64,000 bases of DNA from Exiguobacterium sp. Leaf196 (lineage in GTDB: Bacteria; Bacillota; Bacilli; Exiguobacteriales; Exiguobacteriaceae), in NCBI RefSeq assembly GCF_001423965.1, contig NZ_LMPV01000001.1:385908-449907 (forward strand). Direction: 5' to 3'. The notes beneath the pieces were generated by a model. That model saw only the letters and a list, made by a program, of their open reading frames with translations. It did no database searches and was not told the origin of the DNA. Shown here piece by piece: positions 33,624-41,704 of the stretch; the stretch's first letter is position 1; every line of letters begins with the position of its first letter. The position numbers were made by a program, and so were the translations under genes.

Positions 33624-33643
33624 CTTTTTTTAGAAGCGGGTAC
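33618..33643 (+). promoter_or_regulatory. sigma-B-like or sigma-A promoter of pfpI gene
   Basis: GTTTTT (33618), 14 bases, GGGTAC (33638-33643), one mismatch from the sigma-B -10. TACAAT at 33641 offers an overlapping sigma-A -10 with a poor -35. The -35 reuses the T-run of the ppiB terminator. B. subtilis PfpI homologues such as YfkM are sigma-B controlled. Confidence 0.4.
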
Positions 33644-33682
33644 AATCAGTAAGGGAACTCAACTAGTAAAGGAGTGTTTGTC

Positions 33683-34210
33683 ATGCGTTTAGAAGGAAAA
33701 CGAATCATCCAAGTCGTCAGCAATGACTTCGAGGATTTAGAATTATGGTATCCTGTCCATCGCTTACGTGAAGAAGGCGCGATCGTCGACATCGTCGGGG
33801 AGAAGTCAGACGAGACGTACATCGGGAAGTATGGCGTCCCAATCAAATCGAATAAGACGTTCGACGAGATCAATCCAGCCGAATACGATGCAATTCTTGT
33901 TCCAGGTGGTTGGTCACCCGATTTGTTACGCCGCTTTGACTCTGTCCTGAACATGGTGCGTCATTTTGACCAAAACAAACAACCAATTGGTCAAATCTGC
34001 CATGCTGGTTGGGTGCTGATCTCTGCTGGCATCTTAAAAGGTGTTAATGTCACGAGTACGCCAGGAATCAAGGATGACATGACGAATGCAGGTGCGATTT
34101 GGCACGATGAAGCCGTCGTCGTCGACGGACATATCGTCTCGAGCCGTCGCCCGCCTGATCTACCAGATTACATGCGTGCTTTCATCCAAGTGATGGAAGA
34201 ACAAGCATGA
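33683..34210 (+). CDS. PfpI/DJ-1-type protein, YfkM-like
   Basis: A 175-residue protein of the PfpI group of the DJ-1 superfamily. C106 lies in the nucleophile elbow GQICHAGWVLISAGI, E17 in NDFEDLELWYP is the conserved partner, and ILVPGGWSPDLLR forms the oxyanion side. Members are hexameric general stress proteins; protease, chaperone and deglycase activities have been claimed. ATG 33683 has AAAGGAG 8 bases before it. It has a possible sigma-B promoter. Confidence 0.85.
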   Translation: MRLEGKRIIQVVSNDFEDLELWYPVHRLREEGAIVDIVGEKSDETYIGKYGVPIKSNKTFDEINPAEYDAILVPGGWSPDLLRRFDSVLNMVRHFDQNKQPIGQICHAGWVLISAGILKGVNVTSTPGIKDDMTNAGAIWHDEAVVVDGHIVSSRRPPDLPDYMRAFIQVMEEQA

Positions 34211-34217
34211 TTCAGAT

Positions 34218-34252
34218 GCAGGGGACGTCACATGACGGTCTCCTGCCTTTTT
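34218..34252 (+). terminator. intrinsic terminator of pfpI gene
   Basis: GCAGG-G-GAC pairs with GTC-T-CCTGC, followed by CTTTTTC. Confidence 0.7.
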
Positions 34253-34362
34253 CATGGATTATGAAAAAAATGCAGTAATTCTGTGTGAGAAGGTGTAGAA
34301 TGAATGAGTCTCAGTCGTTCATGCTCCTGAGAGTTGTTGAAATTAGGAAGGTGTAGAATCAC

Positions 34363-34710
34363 ATGCTAGTAAAATATAAGAAGTTGAATGAACGGACCGC
34401 GATGGGGCTGATCGCTTTTTCGTGCGAAGTGAAGGATCCGAAGTATTTGCTTGAAACGGTTCAAGCCTATGAACAGGAAGAAGACCAACGCTTGTATTTG
34501 TACAAACAAGATGAGGATTTCGTCGGTGTCATCGGGTTTCAATTAATGGATGGCCATGCTGAATTGAAACATATCGCGTTATCACCGTCTTTCCGTGGAG
34601 AACGGATGTCGTATCTCCTACTCGATGAAGCAGCCAAATTGCTTCGAACGGATATTACGGGTGCGACCGAAGAGACGCAACGCCTCGTCGACAAATGGAA
34701 AAATCAATAA
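34363..34710 (+). CDS. ribT: GNAT acetyltransferase, RibT-like
   Basis: A 115-residue protein of the GNAT fold. The acetyl-CoA binding region is seen as HIALSPSFRGERMSYLLLDE (about 70-89), with the GVIGFQL strand before it. It resembles B. subtilis RibT, which closes the riboflavin operon next to ypuF; here no ribD, ribE, ribA or ribH gene is present, although ypuF and scpA follow as in Bacillus. The function of RibT itself is unsettled. The start ATG 34363 follows AGGAAGGTG. Confidence 0.7.
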   Translation: MLVKYKKLNERTAMGLIAFSCEVKDPKYLLETVQAYEQEEDQRLYLYKQDEDFVGVIGFQLMDGHAELKHIALSPSFRGERMSYLLLDEAAKLLRTDITGATEETQRLVDKWKNQ

Positions 34711-34746
34711 AAAGACCGGTCCATGGCTTAGATGGACCGGTCTCTT
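34711..34746. terminator. bidirectional terminator overlapping ypuF stop
   Basis: AAAGACCGGTCCAT and ATGGACCGGTCTCTT form a long stem with a 7-base loop. The loop holds the stop codon of the minus-strand DUF309 gene, and the minus strand is followed by TTTTT. Confidence 0.85.
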
Positions 34747-35192
34747 CGGTTTTGTAGCGCTTCTTGCCGTGCAAGAACGACATCCGTACGATCACGCAAA
34801 CGATGTTTATGCGTCACGTAGTCGAGATCAGGTGCTGTCGCTTCCAGGGCGACGGTTCGGATGACGTCCGGGAAGACTGGTAACGGAATGTGTCGATAGA
34901 CCGGCTCCGTAAAGTGGTTCCGATAATCCAGCAAATATGAGACGTCGATCCCGGACGCAATCAGTGTTGCCCGGTGGCGTTCGATTTTATCAAATGCTTT
35001 CGCATATGTCCGCTGTGCCCCAGTCGTATTGCCGCGGCGGTGATGATAGCGGGCGACGGCGAATTGAATTAAACCAACAAGTGCTTCGTCCTGGCGTTGT
35101 CCTTCTTGCCAGACTTCCTCTAAGATTTCATGGCACTCGAAGTAATCGTGCCGGATGTTGAATTCAAATACGAATCGCTCGATCGGATTCAT
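34728..35192 (-). CDS. ypuF: DUF309 protein, YpuF-like
   Basis: A 154-residue helical protein of DUF309. The signature HDYFECHEILEEVWQ lies near the N-terminus with conserved His and Glu residues, followed by ALVGLIQFAVARYHHRRGN. The biochemical role is unknown. In B. subtilis ypuF precedes scpA on the same strand; here it has been turned round and is divergent from scpA. ATG 35190-35192 follows GAAGAGGTG. The stop codon lies in the terminator loop. Confidence 0.8.
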   Translation of the reverse strand: MNPIERFVFEFNIRHDYFECHEILEEVWQEGQRQDEALVGLIQFAVARYHHRRGNTTGAQRTYAKAFDKIERHRATLIASGIDVSYLLDYRNHFTEPVYRHIPLPVFPDVIRTVALEATAPDLDYVTHKHRLRDRTDVVLARQEALQNRRDRSI

Positions 35193-35242
35193 GGAATCAC
35201 CTCTTCCTTTTGAATATAACATAGTCGAACCCATCCGTTGTA

Positions 35243-35251
35243 TGGTATACT
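35243..35251 (+). promoter_or_regulatory. extended -10 promoter of scpA
   Basis: TGGTATACT: an extended -10 (TG-N-TATACT) without a recognisable -35, 35 bases before the scpA start. Confidence 0.5.
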
Positions 35252-35285
35252 AAGGCGCAAAAAACGTTGATGGGCAGGGAGAATC

Positions 35286-36041
35286 ATGGAATCATACAGT
35301 GTAAAGATGGATGCGTTTGAAGGCCCGCTGGACTTGCTGTTACACTTGGTTGGTAAATTAGAAATCGATATTTATGATATATCCGTTTCCATGGTGACGG
35401 ATCAATATGTGTCCTATATCCGTGCGATGCAACATCTTGAACTAGATATTGCTAGTGAATATCTTGTCATGGCAGCGACGCTGTTGCAACTGAAAAGCAA
35501 ACAACTCTTGCCGATCGAACAGACGGAATATGATGAGATTCCCGATTTCGAGGAAGAACCGACACGAGAAGGTCTGATTCAACAGTTGATCGAGTATAAG
35601 GCATATAAGGAAGCAGCCCTCGTCCTGAAGGAAAAGGAAGAGGCACGCCTTGAGCTGTTCTCGAAACAACCAGAAGATTTGATGCGCTATCTCGATACGG
35701 ACGCACAAGAGTATAATGGTACGTTATCACTAAGTGATTTATTGCGTGCATATGAAAAAATGCGTCAACGGGAAGCTTGGAAGGTGCGTCGTTCGAAGAC
35801 GGTCAAACGGGAAGAACGGTCACTTGAGCAACAGATGGAGTCTGTCGCTCGTTACGTCGCGACGCGTGAGCGTACGACATTCTTTGGCTTTTTTGTGGAG
35901 CAGCCGACGGTCGAAGAACTGGTCGTCAGTTTCCTCGCCGTCCTAGAACTCGTGAAGCAACGCGTCATTGATTGTGAACAAATGACGGATGACATCTTGT
36001 TGCGTAGCATGGTGAAGGAGGAGAGTCAGATTGGCGTATGA
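35286..36041 (+). CDS. scpA: segregation and condensation protein A
   Basis: A 251-residue kleisin subunit of the SMC-ScpA-ScpB condensin. The N-terminal domain [20 protein letters not shown] binds the SMC neck; the C-terminal winged helix ([16 protein letters not shown]) binds the SMC head. A central charged region links them. It overlaps scpB by 11 bases, consistent with complex assembly from one message. The start follows GGGAG. Confidence 0.95.
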   Translation: MESYSVKMDAFEGPLDLLLHLVGKLEIDIYDISVSMVTDQYVSYIRAMQHLELDIASEYLVMAATLLQLKSKQLLPIEQTEYDEIPDFEEEPTREGLIQQLIEYKAYKEAALVLKEKEEARLELFSKQPEDLMRYLDTDAQEYNGTLSLSDLLRAYEKMRQREAWKVRRSKTVKREERSLEQQMESVARYVATRERTTFFGFFVEQPTVEELVVSFLAVLELVKQRVIDCEQMTDDILLRSMVKEESQIGV

Positions 36042-36603
36042 ACAAATCATTGAAAGCTTGTTATTCGTCGTCGGCGATGACGGCATCGACCCACGTGGTC
36101 TCAGTCAAGCACTAGAGATCAGTGAAGCGGCGGCGCGTGAACAGTTACTGGCTCTTCAGACGATGTTTGAAGCAGAGCAACGGGTGTTGCAAATCGTAGA
36201 GTCGGGTGGCGTCTTTAAGATGGTGACACGAAAAGAGATGTCGCCGTATATTCAGGCGTATGCGGGTTCACTTGCAGAAGACTCCTTGTCTCGAGCAGCA
36301 ATGGAGACTCTCGTCATCATCGCGTATAAACAACCCGTCACACGTGCTGACATCGAAGTCGTTCGTGGCGTCAAGACGGAGCGTGTCATCCATACGTTAA
36401 GTGCAAAAGGTTTGATTGAAGAAGCGGGACGCGCCAAAGGCGTCGGTCGCGCGAAACTGTATAAAACGACGGATCATTTCCTGGACCATTTTGGTCTAAA
36501 TAGCATTGAAGAGTTACCGCCACTCGAGTTCGAAGAAACGTTCGAATCGGATGGAGACCTCTTCTTCCGAAATGATCCCTCATTAGAGGAGAGAGTGAAT
36601 TAA
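36031..36603 (+). CDS. scpB: segregation and condensation protein B
   Basis: A 190-residue protein with two winged-helix domains that dimerises and binds the ScpA middle. Typical blocks: [33 protein letters not shown] and [16 protein letters not shown]. The start is TTG 36031 within the end of scpA, with AAGGAGGAG 7 bases upstream. The stop overlaps the rluB start (TAATG). Confidence 0.95.
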   Translation: MAYEQIIESLLFVVGDDGIDPRGLSQALEISEAAAREQLLALQTMFEAEQRVLQIVESGGVFKMVTRKEMSPYIQAYAGSLAEDSLSRAAMETLVIIAYKQPVTRADIEVVRGVKTERVIHTLSAKGLIEEAGRAKGVGRAKLYKTTDHFLDHFGLNSIEELPPLEFEETFESDGDLFFRNDPSLEERVN

Positions 36604-37364
36604 TGGAACGGTTACAAAAAATCATCGCACAAGCAGGTGTCGCTTCGCGGCGTAAATCAGAAGAATTGATCACAGCAGGTCGCGTTAAGGTCAACGGTAA
36701 AGTCATCACGGAGCTCGGTACGAAGGTCGGGGCGCGAGCGGAAGTCGAAGTCGATGGTGTCAAGCTCGAGCGGGAAGAGCACGTTTATTACATGCTATAT
36801 AAACCAACAGGTGTCGTCTCGACGGTTGAAGACGATAAAGGACGTAAGACGGTCGTCGATCTCGTACCACCGGGTCATCGTGTCTTCCCAGTCGGTCGTC
36901 TCGACTACAATACGAGCGGTCTTCTGTTGATGACGAATGACGGTGAATTCTCAAACCTTCTGCTTCACCCGAAGTATAAGGTACCGAAGCGTTACATCGT
37001 CAAAATCAAAGGCGTACCGGAATATTTCCACGTCAAAGGTCTTGAAAAAGGCGTCGTCTTGCCGGACGGCTTTAAGACAGGGAAAGCACGCGTCGAGATG
37101 CGTGACATCGATAAGAAGAAAAACACGGCTATCCTCGAAATGGTCATCTACGAGGGACATAACCGCCAAGTCCGTCAAATGGTCGAGACACTCGGTTCAG
37201 AAGTCTTGAAGTTGAAACGTGAACAGTTCGGTTTCTTGACACTGGCAGGTCTTACTTCTGGCGAGTGGCGTGAACTTTCAAAAAAAGAAGTCAATCAATT
37301 GCGTGAGCTAGCGGATCCAGCCGCTCCACCTACGAAAAGACGTAAGAACACAAAAAAACGTTAA
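36603..37364 (+). CDS. rluB: 23S rRNA pseudouridine synthase RluB
   Basis: A 253-residue pseudouridine synthase. The N-terminal S4 RNA-binding domain (RLQKIIAQAGVASRRKSEEL) is followed by the catalytic domain with the Asp in FPVGRLDYNTSGLLLMTNDG. RluB modifies position 2605 (E. coli numbering) of 23S rRNA. The tail is strongly basic (KRRKNTKKR). In B. subtilis spmA, spmB and dacB separate scpB and rluB; here the two genes overlap directly. Confidence 0.93.
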   Translation: MERLQKIIAQAGVASRRKSEELITAGRVKVNGKVITELGTKVGARAEVEVDGVKLEREEHVYYMLYKPTGVVSTVEDDKGRKTVVDLVPPGHRVFPVGRLDYNTSGLLLMTNDGEFSNLLLHPKYKVPKRYIVKIKGVPEYFHVKGLEKGVVLPDGFKTGKARVEMRDIDKKKNTAILEMVIYEGHNRQVRQMVETLGSEVLKLKREQFGFLTLAGLTSGEWRELSKKEVNQLRELADPAAPPTKRRKNTKKR

Positions 37365-37374
37365 TTTGTAAAGC

Positions 37375-37410
37375 GAGAAGCTCATCCTCCGGGTTGAGTT
37401 TTCTTTTTTT
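37375..37410 (+). terminator. intrinsic terminator of scpAB-rluB
   Basis: CTCA-T-CC-TCCG-GG-T-TGAG followed by TTTTCTTTTTTT. The stem has one mismatch, but the T-run is long. Confidence 0.7.
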
Positions 37411-37470
37411 GTGACAAAACGATTAACGAATTTCACATTTTGTCAACGTTTAAGCGATTTCAAGTACAAT
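37407..37470 (+). promoter_or_regulatory. resA control region with cre-like site
   Basis: TACAAT (37465-37470) with TTGTCA (37440-37445) 19 bases upstream, a loose sigma-A promoter. Between them, on the minus strand, TGAAATCGCTTAAA (37449-37462) matches the cre consensus with one mismatch. A 13-base palindrome TTTTGT-G-ACAAAA lies at 37407-37419. CcpA repression of resA is known in B. subtilis, so the cre is credible. Confidence 0.45.
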
Positions 37471-37490
37471 ATGGGTGGAGGCGGTAAAAT

Positions 37491-38081
37491 ATGAAAAAAA
37501 CAAAACAAAATCCGGAAGAACGCTTAGCAGCGGCCCAGCAAAAAAAGAAGAAACGCTCCTTCTGGCGTCTGATGATCATGACGATGGTCTTGTTTGCAGG
37601 CGCAGTTGTCATCATGCAATTCGTCGATCAGGCGACACGCGATAAAAACGGACGTGTCATGGCTGGCGATGATGCTCCTGGTTTCGCGCTCGTCGATTTA
37701 TACGGTGAGAAACAGCACTCGATGGATGAATACAAAGGAAAAGGACTTTTACTCAATTTCTGGGGGACATTCTGTGAACCATGTAAGAAAGAGATGCCTT
37801 TGATCAATGACAACTATCAGATGATGCAGGATCAAGGTGTCAATTTCGTAGCGGTCAATGTCGGAGAAACACCGGTTCGAGTCTCAAGCTTCATCAAGGA
37901 TATCGGCGGAACGGATTATCCGATCCTCATGGATACGAATAGTTCGGTCGAGAAGGCTTACGGGATCTACAACTTACCTGTGACGTTCATCATCAACAAA
38001 AAAGGTGAGGTCGTCGAGAAATACGAAGGTGAGATTGATCAAGCGAAGCTGGAAGAGATGGTGAAGAAGGCGAACCAGTAA
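37491..38081 (+). CDS. resA: cytochrome c maturation thioredoxin ResA
   Basis: A 196-residue membrane-anchored thioredoxin-like protein facing outward. It has a very basic N-terminal extension (QQKKKKRS), one helix (about 25-45) and the thioredoxin fold with C95-E-P-C98, the ResA version of the motif. It reduces the haem-binding cysteines of apocytochrome c before haem attachment by ResBC. The 20-residue basic extension before the helix is longer than in B. subtilis ResA. First gene of resABC. Confidence 0.93.
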   Translation: MKKTKQNPEERLAAAQQKKKKRSFWRLMIMTMVLFAGAVVIMQFVDQATRDKNGRVMAGDDAPGFALVDLYGEKQHSMDEYKGKGLLLNFWGTFCEPCKKEMPLINDNYQMMQDQGVNFVAVNVGETPVRVSSFIKDIGGTDYPILMDTNSSVEKAYGIYNLPVTFIINKKGEVVEKYEGEIDQAKLEEMVKKANQ

Positions 38082-38103
38082 CGCATCGAAGGGGGATTTA
38101 AGG

Positions 38104-39651
38104 ATGCAGGAGCAAGAAGATTTTAAACAACTGGACATGCGTTACGAGGAAGCAGAACTTCGTTCGAAACGTAAAAATCCATCTTGGATCGACCGGGCAT
38201 GGACGTTCTTCTCGTCCGTCAAGGTTGGGTTATGGCTGATCGGTCTGATCATCATCGCGAGTGGGGTCGGTACGATCTTCCCGCAAGAGATGTATATTCC
38301 GCAGGCAACACCACCGGAAGAATTTTATCAAAAAGAATACGGTACGGCAGGGGATATCTACTATACGTTAGGATTCCACAACCTGTTTGAATCATGGTGG
38401 TACATCGGATTAATCACACTGTTACTCTTATCGATCATCATCGTGTCGATTGACCGCTTCTTCCCGCTCTACCGAGCATTGAAGAAACAACCGGTCATCC
38501 AGTCGGACCGTTTCATGAATGGTCAGCGATTTGGCGCTGAAGCGACTGGAGACGTCAAAAAAATCGATGCGATCGCACCGTTACTTGAGAAAAAGGGCTA
38601 TAAAGTTCGTCGGCAAGACGGGGCGCTCTTAGCGGAAAAGCAACGTTTTGGACGATGGGGTCCTTACATCAACCATATCGGTCTTGTACTATTCTTCGGA
38701 GGGGCGATGCTTCGGGTCGTACCGGGCATGCATGAAGATGAACTGCTTTGGCTTCGTGAAGGAGAAACATTACCGATCGAGGCGACAGACAACACGTATT
38801 ACTTGAAGAATGAGGCGTTCAATATCGAGTTTTATGATCCTGAGAAGGTGGACGCAAAATTCAAGAAATCACTTGAAGCAGCGGGCGGAAATGTACCGAA
38901 AAACTACGACACGAAGATGACGCTCTATAAAAGAGTCGGAGAGACAAGTGATTTCAAACCGAAACTCGAAGAAGTCAAATCAGGTGAGACGGCAGTCAAC
39001 CGTCCATTCGAATTCGATGATTTCCAAGTCTTCCAAGAACAATACGCGGCAGATCCAGAATTTAAGACGATGTCGTTTAGCATCGTCAACCAAAAGACAG
39101 GTAAAGTCGTGGATACGATCAAGGTCGATTTACGTGAACCAAAAGAGACATACAAGTTGAAAAACGGCTATGATGTCGAATTGAAGGATTTCTTGCCTGA
39201 TTTCGTCGTCAAGGATGGACAGCCGACGACCAATTCTGGACGTCCTGTCAATCCGGCGTTCGTCTTTAATATCAAATCACCGGAGCACCCAAAAGGGGAG
39301 CGTAGTTTGATTGGTATCAAGCTGAATGTCGGTGGGGATGAGAACCAGTACAAGATGGCGTTTGCCGGTACGGAGCTCTCAAACATCTCAGGTGTCCGAA
39401 TCAAGAAAGACTTGACGCTCCCATTCCTCTTTGCGGGTGGCATCATCTTCATGGCAGGTCTATTGATCGGGATGTACTGGCCGCACCGTCGTCTCTGGTT
39501 ACGTGAGAAGAACGGTCGCATTCAGATTGCTGGATTTACGAACAAAAACGCATTAGGGCTTCAAAAAGAAGCCAATCTCGCGTTGACGGAAGTTGGTCTA
39601 CCAGAACTTGAGGACCGACAAAAGTTGCGGGAAGAGGGGGAAGCTAAATGA
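38104..39651 (+). CDS. resB: cytochrome c biogenesis protein ResB
   Basis: A 515-residue membrane protein of system II cytochrome c biogenesis. Helices lie near 38-58, 95-115, 195-215 and 435-455, with a large outward domain of about 220 residues between the third and fourth. LKVGLWLI-type first helix and YINHIGLVLFFGGAMLRVVPG are typical. With ResC it moves haem outward and attaches it to CXXCH. It overlaps resC by 4 bases (ATGA). Confidence 0.93.
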   Translation: MQEQEDFKQLDMRYEEAELRSKRKNPSWIDRAWTFFSSVKVGLWLIGLIIIASGVGTIFPQEMYIPQATPPEEFYQKEYGTAGDIYYTLGFHNLFESWWYIGLITLLLLSIIIVSIDRFFPLYRALKKQPVIQSDRFMNGQRFGAEATGDVKKIDAIAPLLEKKGYKVRRQDGALLAEKQRFGRWGPYINHIGLVLFFGGAMLRVVPGMHEDELLWLREGETLPIEATDNTYYLKNEAFNIEFYDPEKVDAKFKKSLEAAGGNVPKNYDTKMTLYKRVGETSDFKPKLEEVKSGETAVNRPFEFDDFQVFQEQYAADPEFKTMSFSIVNQKTGKVVDTIKVDLREPKETYKLKNGYDVELKDFLPDFVVKDGQPTTNSGRPVNPAFVFNIKSPEHPKGERSLIGIKLNVGGDENQYKMAFAGTELSNISGVRIKKDLTLPFLFAGGIIFMAGLLIGMYWPHRRLWLREKNGRIQIAGFTNKNALGLQKEANLALTEVGLPELEDRQKLREEGEAK

Positions 39652-40814
39652 ACATGCTTCAGTTGAGCAGTAATCTGCTCCTAACGTCATTCATCGTCTA
39701 CCTCGTCAGTACAGGTTTTTTCGCTGTTGCGACGAGTGGTAAAAAAGGTCCGACACGTTCTGGTAAGATCGCCTATACGCTCGCGATCATCGGTTTTCTT
39801 GCTCAGTTAGGGTATTTCTTTACGCGCTGGGCGGGTGCTGGACACGTTCCGGTCTCGAACTTATACGAATACACGACATTCTTTGGTATGATGATGGTCC
39901 TTGGATTCTTAATCGTCTATGCCATCTATAAAAACAATGTCCTTGGCTTGATTGCAATGCCGGTTGCCTTGCTCGTCATCGCTTATGCGTCGATGTTCCC
40001 GGATGAGGTCCAACCCTTGATTCCGGCACTTCAAAGTGTCTGGCTCAAAATCCACGTTACGACGGCAGCGCTCGGTGAGGGGATTCTCGCTGTCAGTTTT
40101 GCGACCGGATTGCTCTATCTGGTCCACGCGACGGATTTCAATAAAGAATCGAAAACACGGACATGGCTTGAGATCGTCATGTTCTCACTCGTTTGTGTCG
40201 TTGGTTACATCCTCGTCGGCCTCTTGTTCAAAGCAACAGGTTCTGCATCAACGATCGAATACGTCGCGAAGAATGGTGCGAAGATGACACATGAATACAC
40301 GATGCCGGTTCTGACAGGTCCTGAGAACGGAAAAGTCTTATCTGGTTCAGGTGCCGTCATTGAATTGCCGAACTTCTTGAATGCGAATAAGGTCAATACG
40401 GTCTTATGGTCAGTCATTGGTGGGGTCGTCTTATATGTGTTGCTACGTTTCGTAGTTCTCCGTAAGCGTGTCGCAGAGAGTCTGAAACCAATCGCGCGGA
40501 AGATTGATCTAGAAACAGCTGATGAGATTAGTTACCGTGCGATCGCAATCGGTCTTCCGATCTTTATCCTTGGCGGATTAATCTTCGCAATGATTTGGGC
40601 GCAAATGGCATGGAGCCGCTATTGGGGCTGGGACCCGAAAGAGGTTTGGGCACTGATCACGATGCTCTTCTACGTGTTCTATCTCCACATGCGCATCCAG
40701 CGTGGGTGGATCGGTAAAAAATCAGCATGGTTATGTGTTGGTGGTTTTGCTGTCATCATGTTCAACCTTGTCTTCGTCAACCTTGTCGTAGCGGGATTAC
40801 ACTCGTACGCATAA
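39648..40814 (+). CDS. resC: cytochrome c biogenesis protein ResC/CcsA
   Basis: A 388-residue protein with about eight helices. The tryptophan-rich haem-handling motif is WSRYWGWDPKEVWALI near residues 322-337, flanked by conserved His residues (HVPVSNLYEYTTF region; HMRIQRGW). It is the haem-exporting partner of ResB. A terminator follows, so resDE is transcribed apart. Confidence 0.93.
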   Translation: MNMLQLSSNLLLTSFIVYLVSTGFFAVATSGKKGPTRSGKIAYTLAIIGFLAQLGYFFTRWAGAGHVPVSNLYEYTTFFGMMMVLGFLIVYAIYKNNVLGLIAMPVALLVIAYASMFPDEVQPLIPALQSVWLKIHVTTAALGEGILAVSFATGLLYLVHATDFNKESKTRTWLEIVMFSLVCVVGYILVGLLFKATGSASTIEYVAKNGAKMTHEYTMPVLTGPENGKVLSGSGAVIELPNFLNANKVNTVLWSVIGGVVLYVLLRFVVLRKRVAESLKPIARKIDLETADEISYRAIAIGLPIFILGGLIFAMIWAQMAWSRYWGWDPKEVWALITMLFYVFYLHMRIQRGWIGKKSAWLCVGGFAVIMFNLVFVNLVVAGLHSYA

Positions 40815-40821
40815 GGAAAAG

Positions 40822-40857
40822 AAAAGCAGCGGATCCGGAAACGGTCCGCTGCTTTTT
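40822..40857 (+). terminator. intrinsic terminator of resABC
   Basis: AAAGCAGCGGA-T-CCG-GAAA-CGG-T-CCGCTGCTTT with a GAAA tetraloop, followed by TT. Confidence 0.9.
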
Positions 40858-40985
40858 CATGTTTCTCTGACAAAAGAGTATCGTTTAGGGGAAATCAACC
40901 AGTGCAAGCCATTCTTTTCGTTTCATAGTATACTAAAAGAGTAGTAGGATAGAGGAGTAGAGTTTAGTTTATAGGAGGAGACAGC

Positions 40986-41702
40986 ATGTCAGAAGAAGCA
41001 CGTATTTTAGTCGTCGACGATGAGGAACGAATTCGTCGCCTGTTGAAGATGTATCTGGAGCGGGAAAATTTCACGATCGAGGAAGCAGACAATGGAGAGA
41101 CGGCGCTTGAAATGGCGCTTGAGACAGAATACGATGTCATTCTCCTCGACTTGATGATGCCGAAGATGGACGGGATGCAAGTTTGTGAAGAACTACGGAA
41201 AACGAAAGCGACGCCGGTCGTCATGCTGACGGCAAAAGGTGAAGAAACGAATCGCGTCCATGGGTTTGAAATGGGGGCAGATGATTATATCGTCAAACCA
41301 TTCAGTCCACGTGAAGTCGTTTTGCGTGTCAAAGCAATCCTTCGCCGAGCGAGTGCAACGAAATTCCTCCATACGGATGCGAAAACAAAAGATGTCATCG
41401 TCTTCCCACATTTGACGATTGATAATGACGCACACCGCGTGACGGTTGAATCACAAGAAGTCAATTTAACACCAAAAGAATATGAACTCCTGTATTTCTT
41501 GGCAAAACAAACGGACAAAGTATTCTCACGCGAACAACTACTCAAGGAAGTCTGGAACTATGAATTTTTTGGGGATCTTCGGACGGTCGATACACACGTC
41601 AAACGTCTGCGTGAAAAGCTGAATCGTTTGTCTCCGAACGCTGCTCAAATGATCACGACGGTCTGGGGTGTCGGATACAAGTTCGAGAATAGTCCGACCT
41701 GA
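40986..41702 (+). CDS. resD: response regulator ResD
   Basis: A 238-residue OmpR/PhoB-type regulator: receiver with phospho-acceptor in VILLDLMMPKMDG (about D57) and Lys in YIVKPFSPRE, then a winged helix ending LRTVDTHVKRLREKL and VWGVGYKFE. With ResE it activates genes for respiration and anaerobic growth. GGAGGAG precedes the ATG. A -10-like TATACT at 40929-40934 is the only promoter element seen; the -35 is unclear. Confidence 0.93.
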   Translation: MSEEARILVVDDEERIRRLLKMYLERENFTIEEADNGETALEMALETEYDVILLDLMMPKMDGMQVCEELRKTKATPVVMLTAKGEETNRVHGFEMGADDYIVKPFSPREVVLRVKAILRRASATKFLHTDAKTKDVIVFPHLTIDNDAHRVTVESQEVNLTPKEYELLYFLAKQTDKVFSREQLLKEVWNYEFFGDLRTVDTHVKRLREKLNRLSPNAAQMITTVWGVGYKFENSPT

Positions 41703-41704
41703 CG

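Noticed and set aside
37411-37445. Fnr-like or PhoP-box array upstream of resA
   Set aside because: TGTGA and TCACA occur but are 18 bases apart, not 6, and the TT-A-A-like repeats are not at 11-base period.
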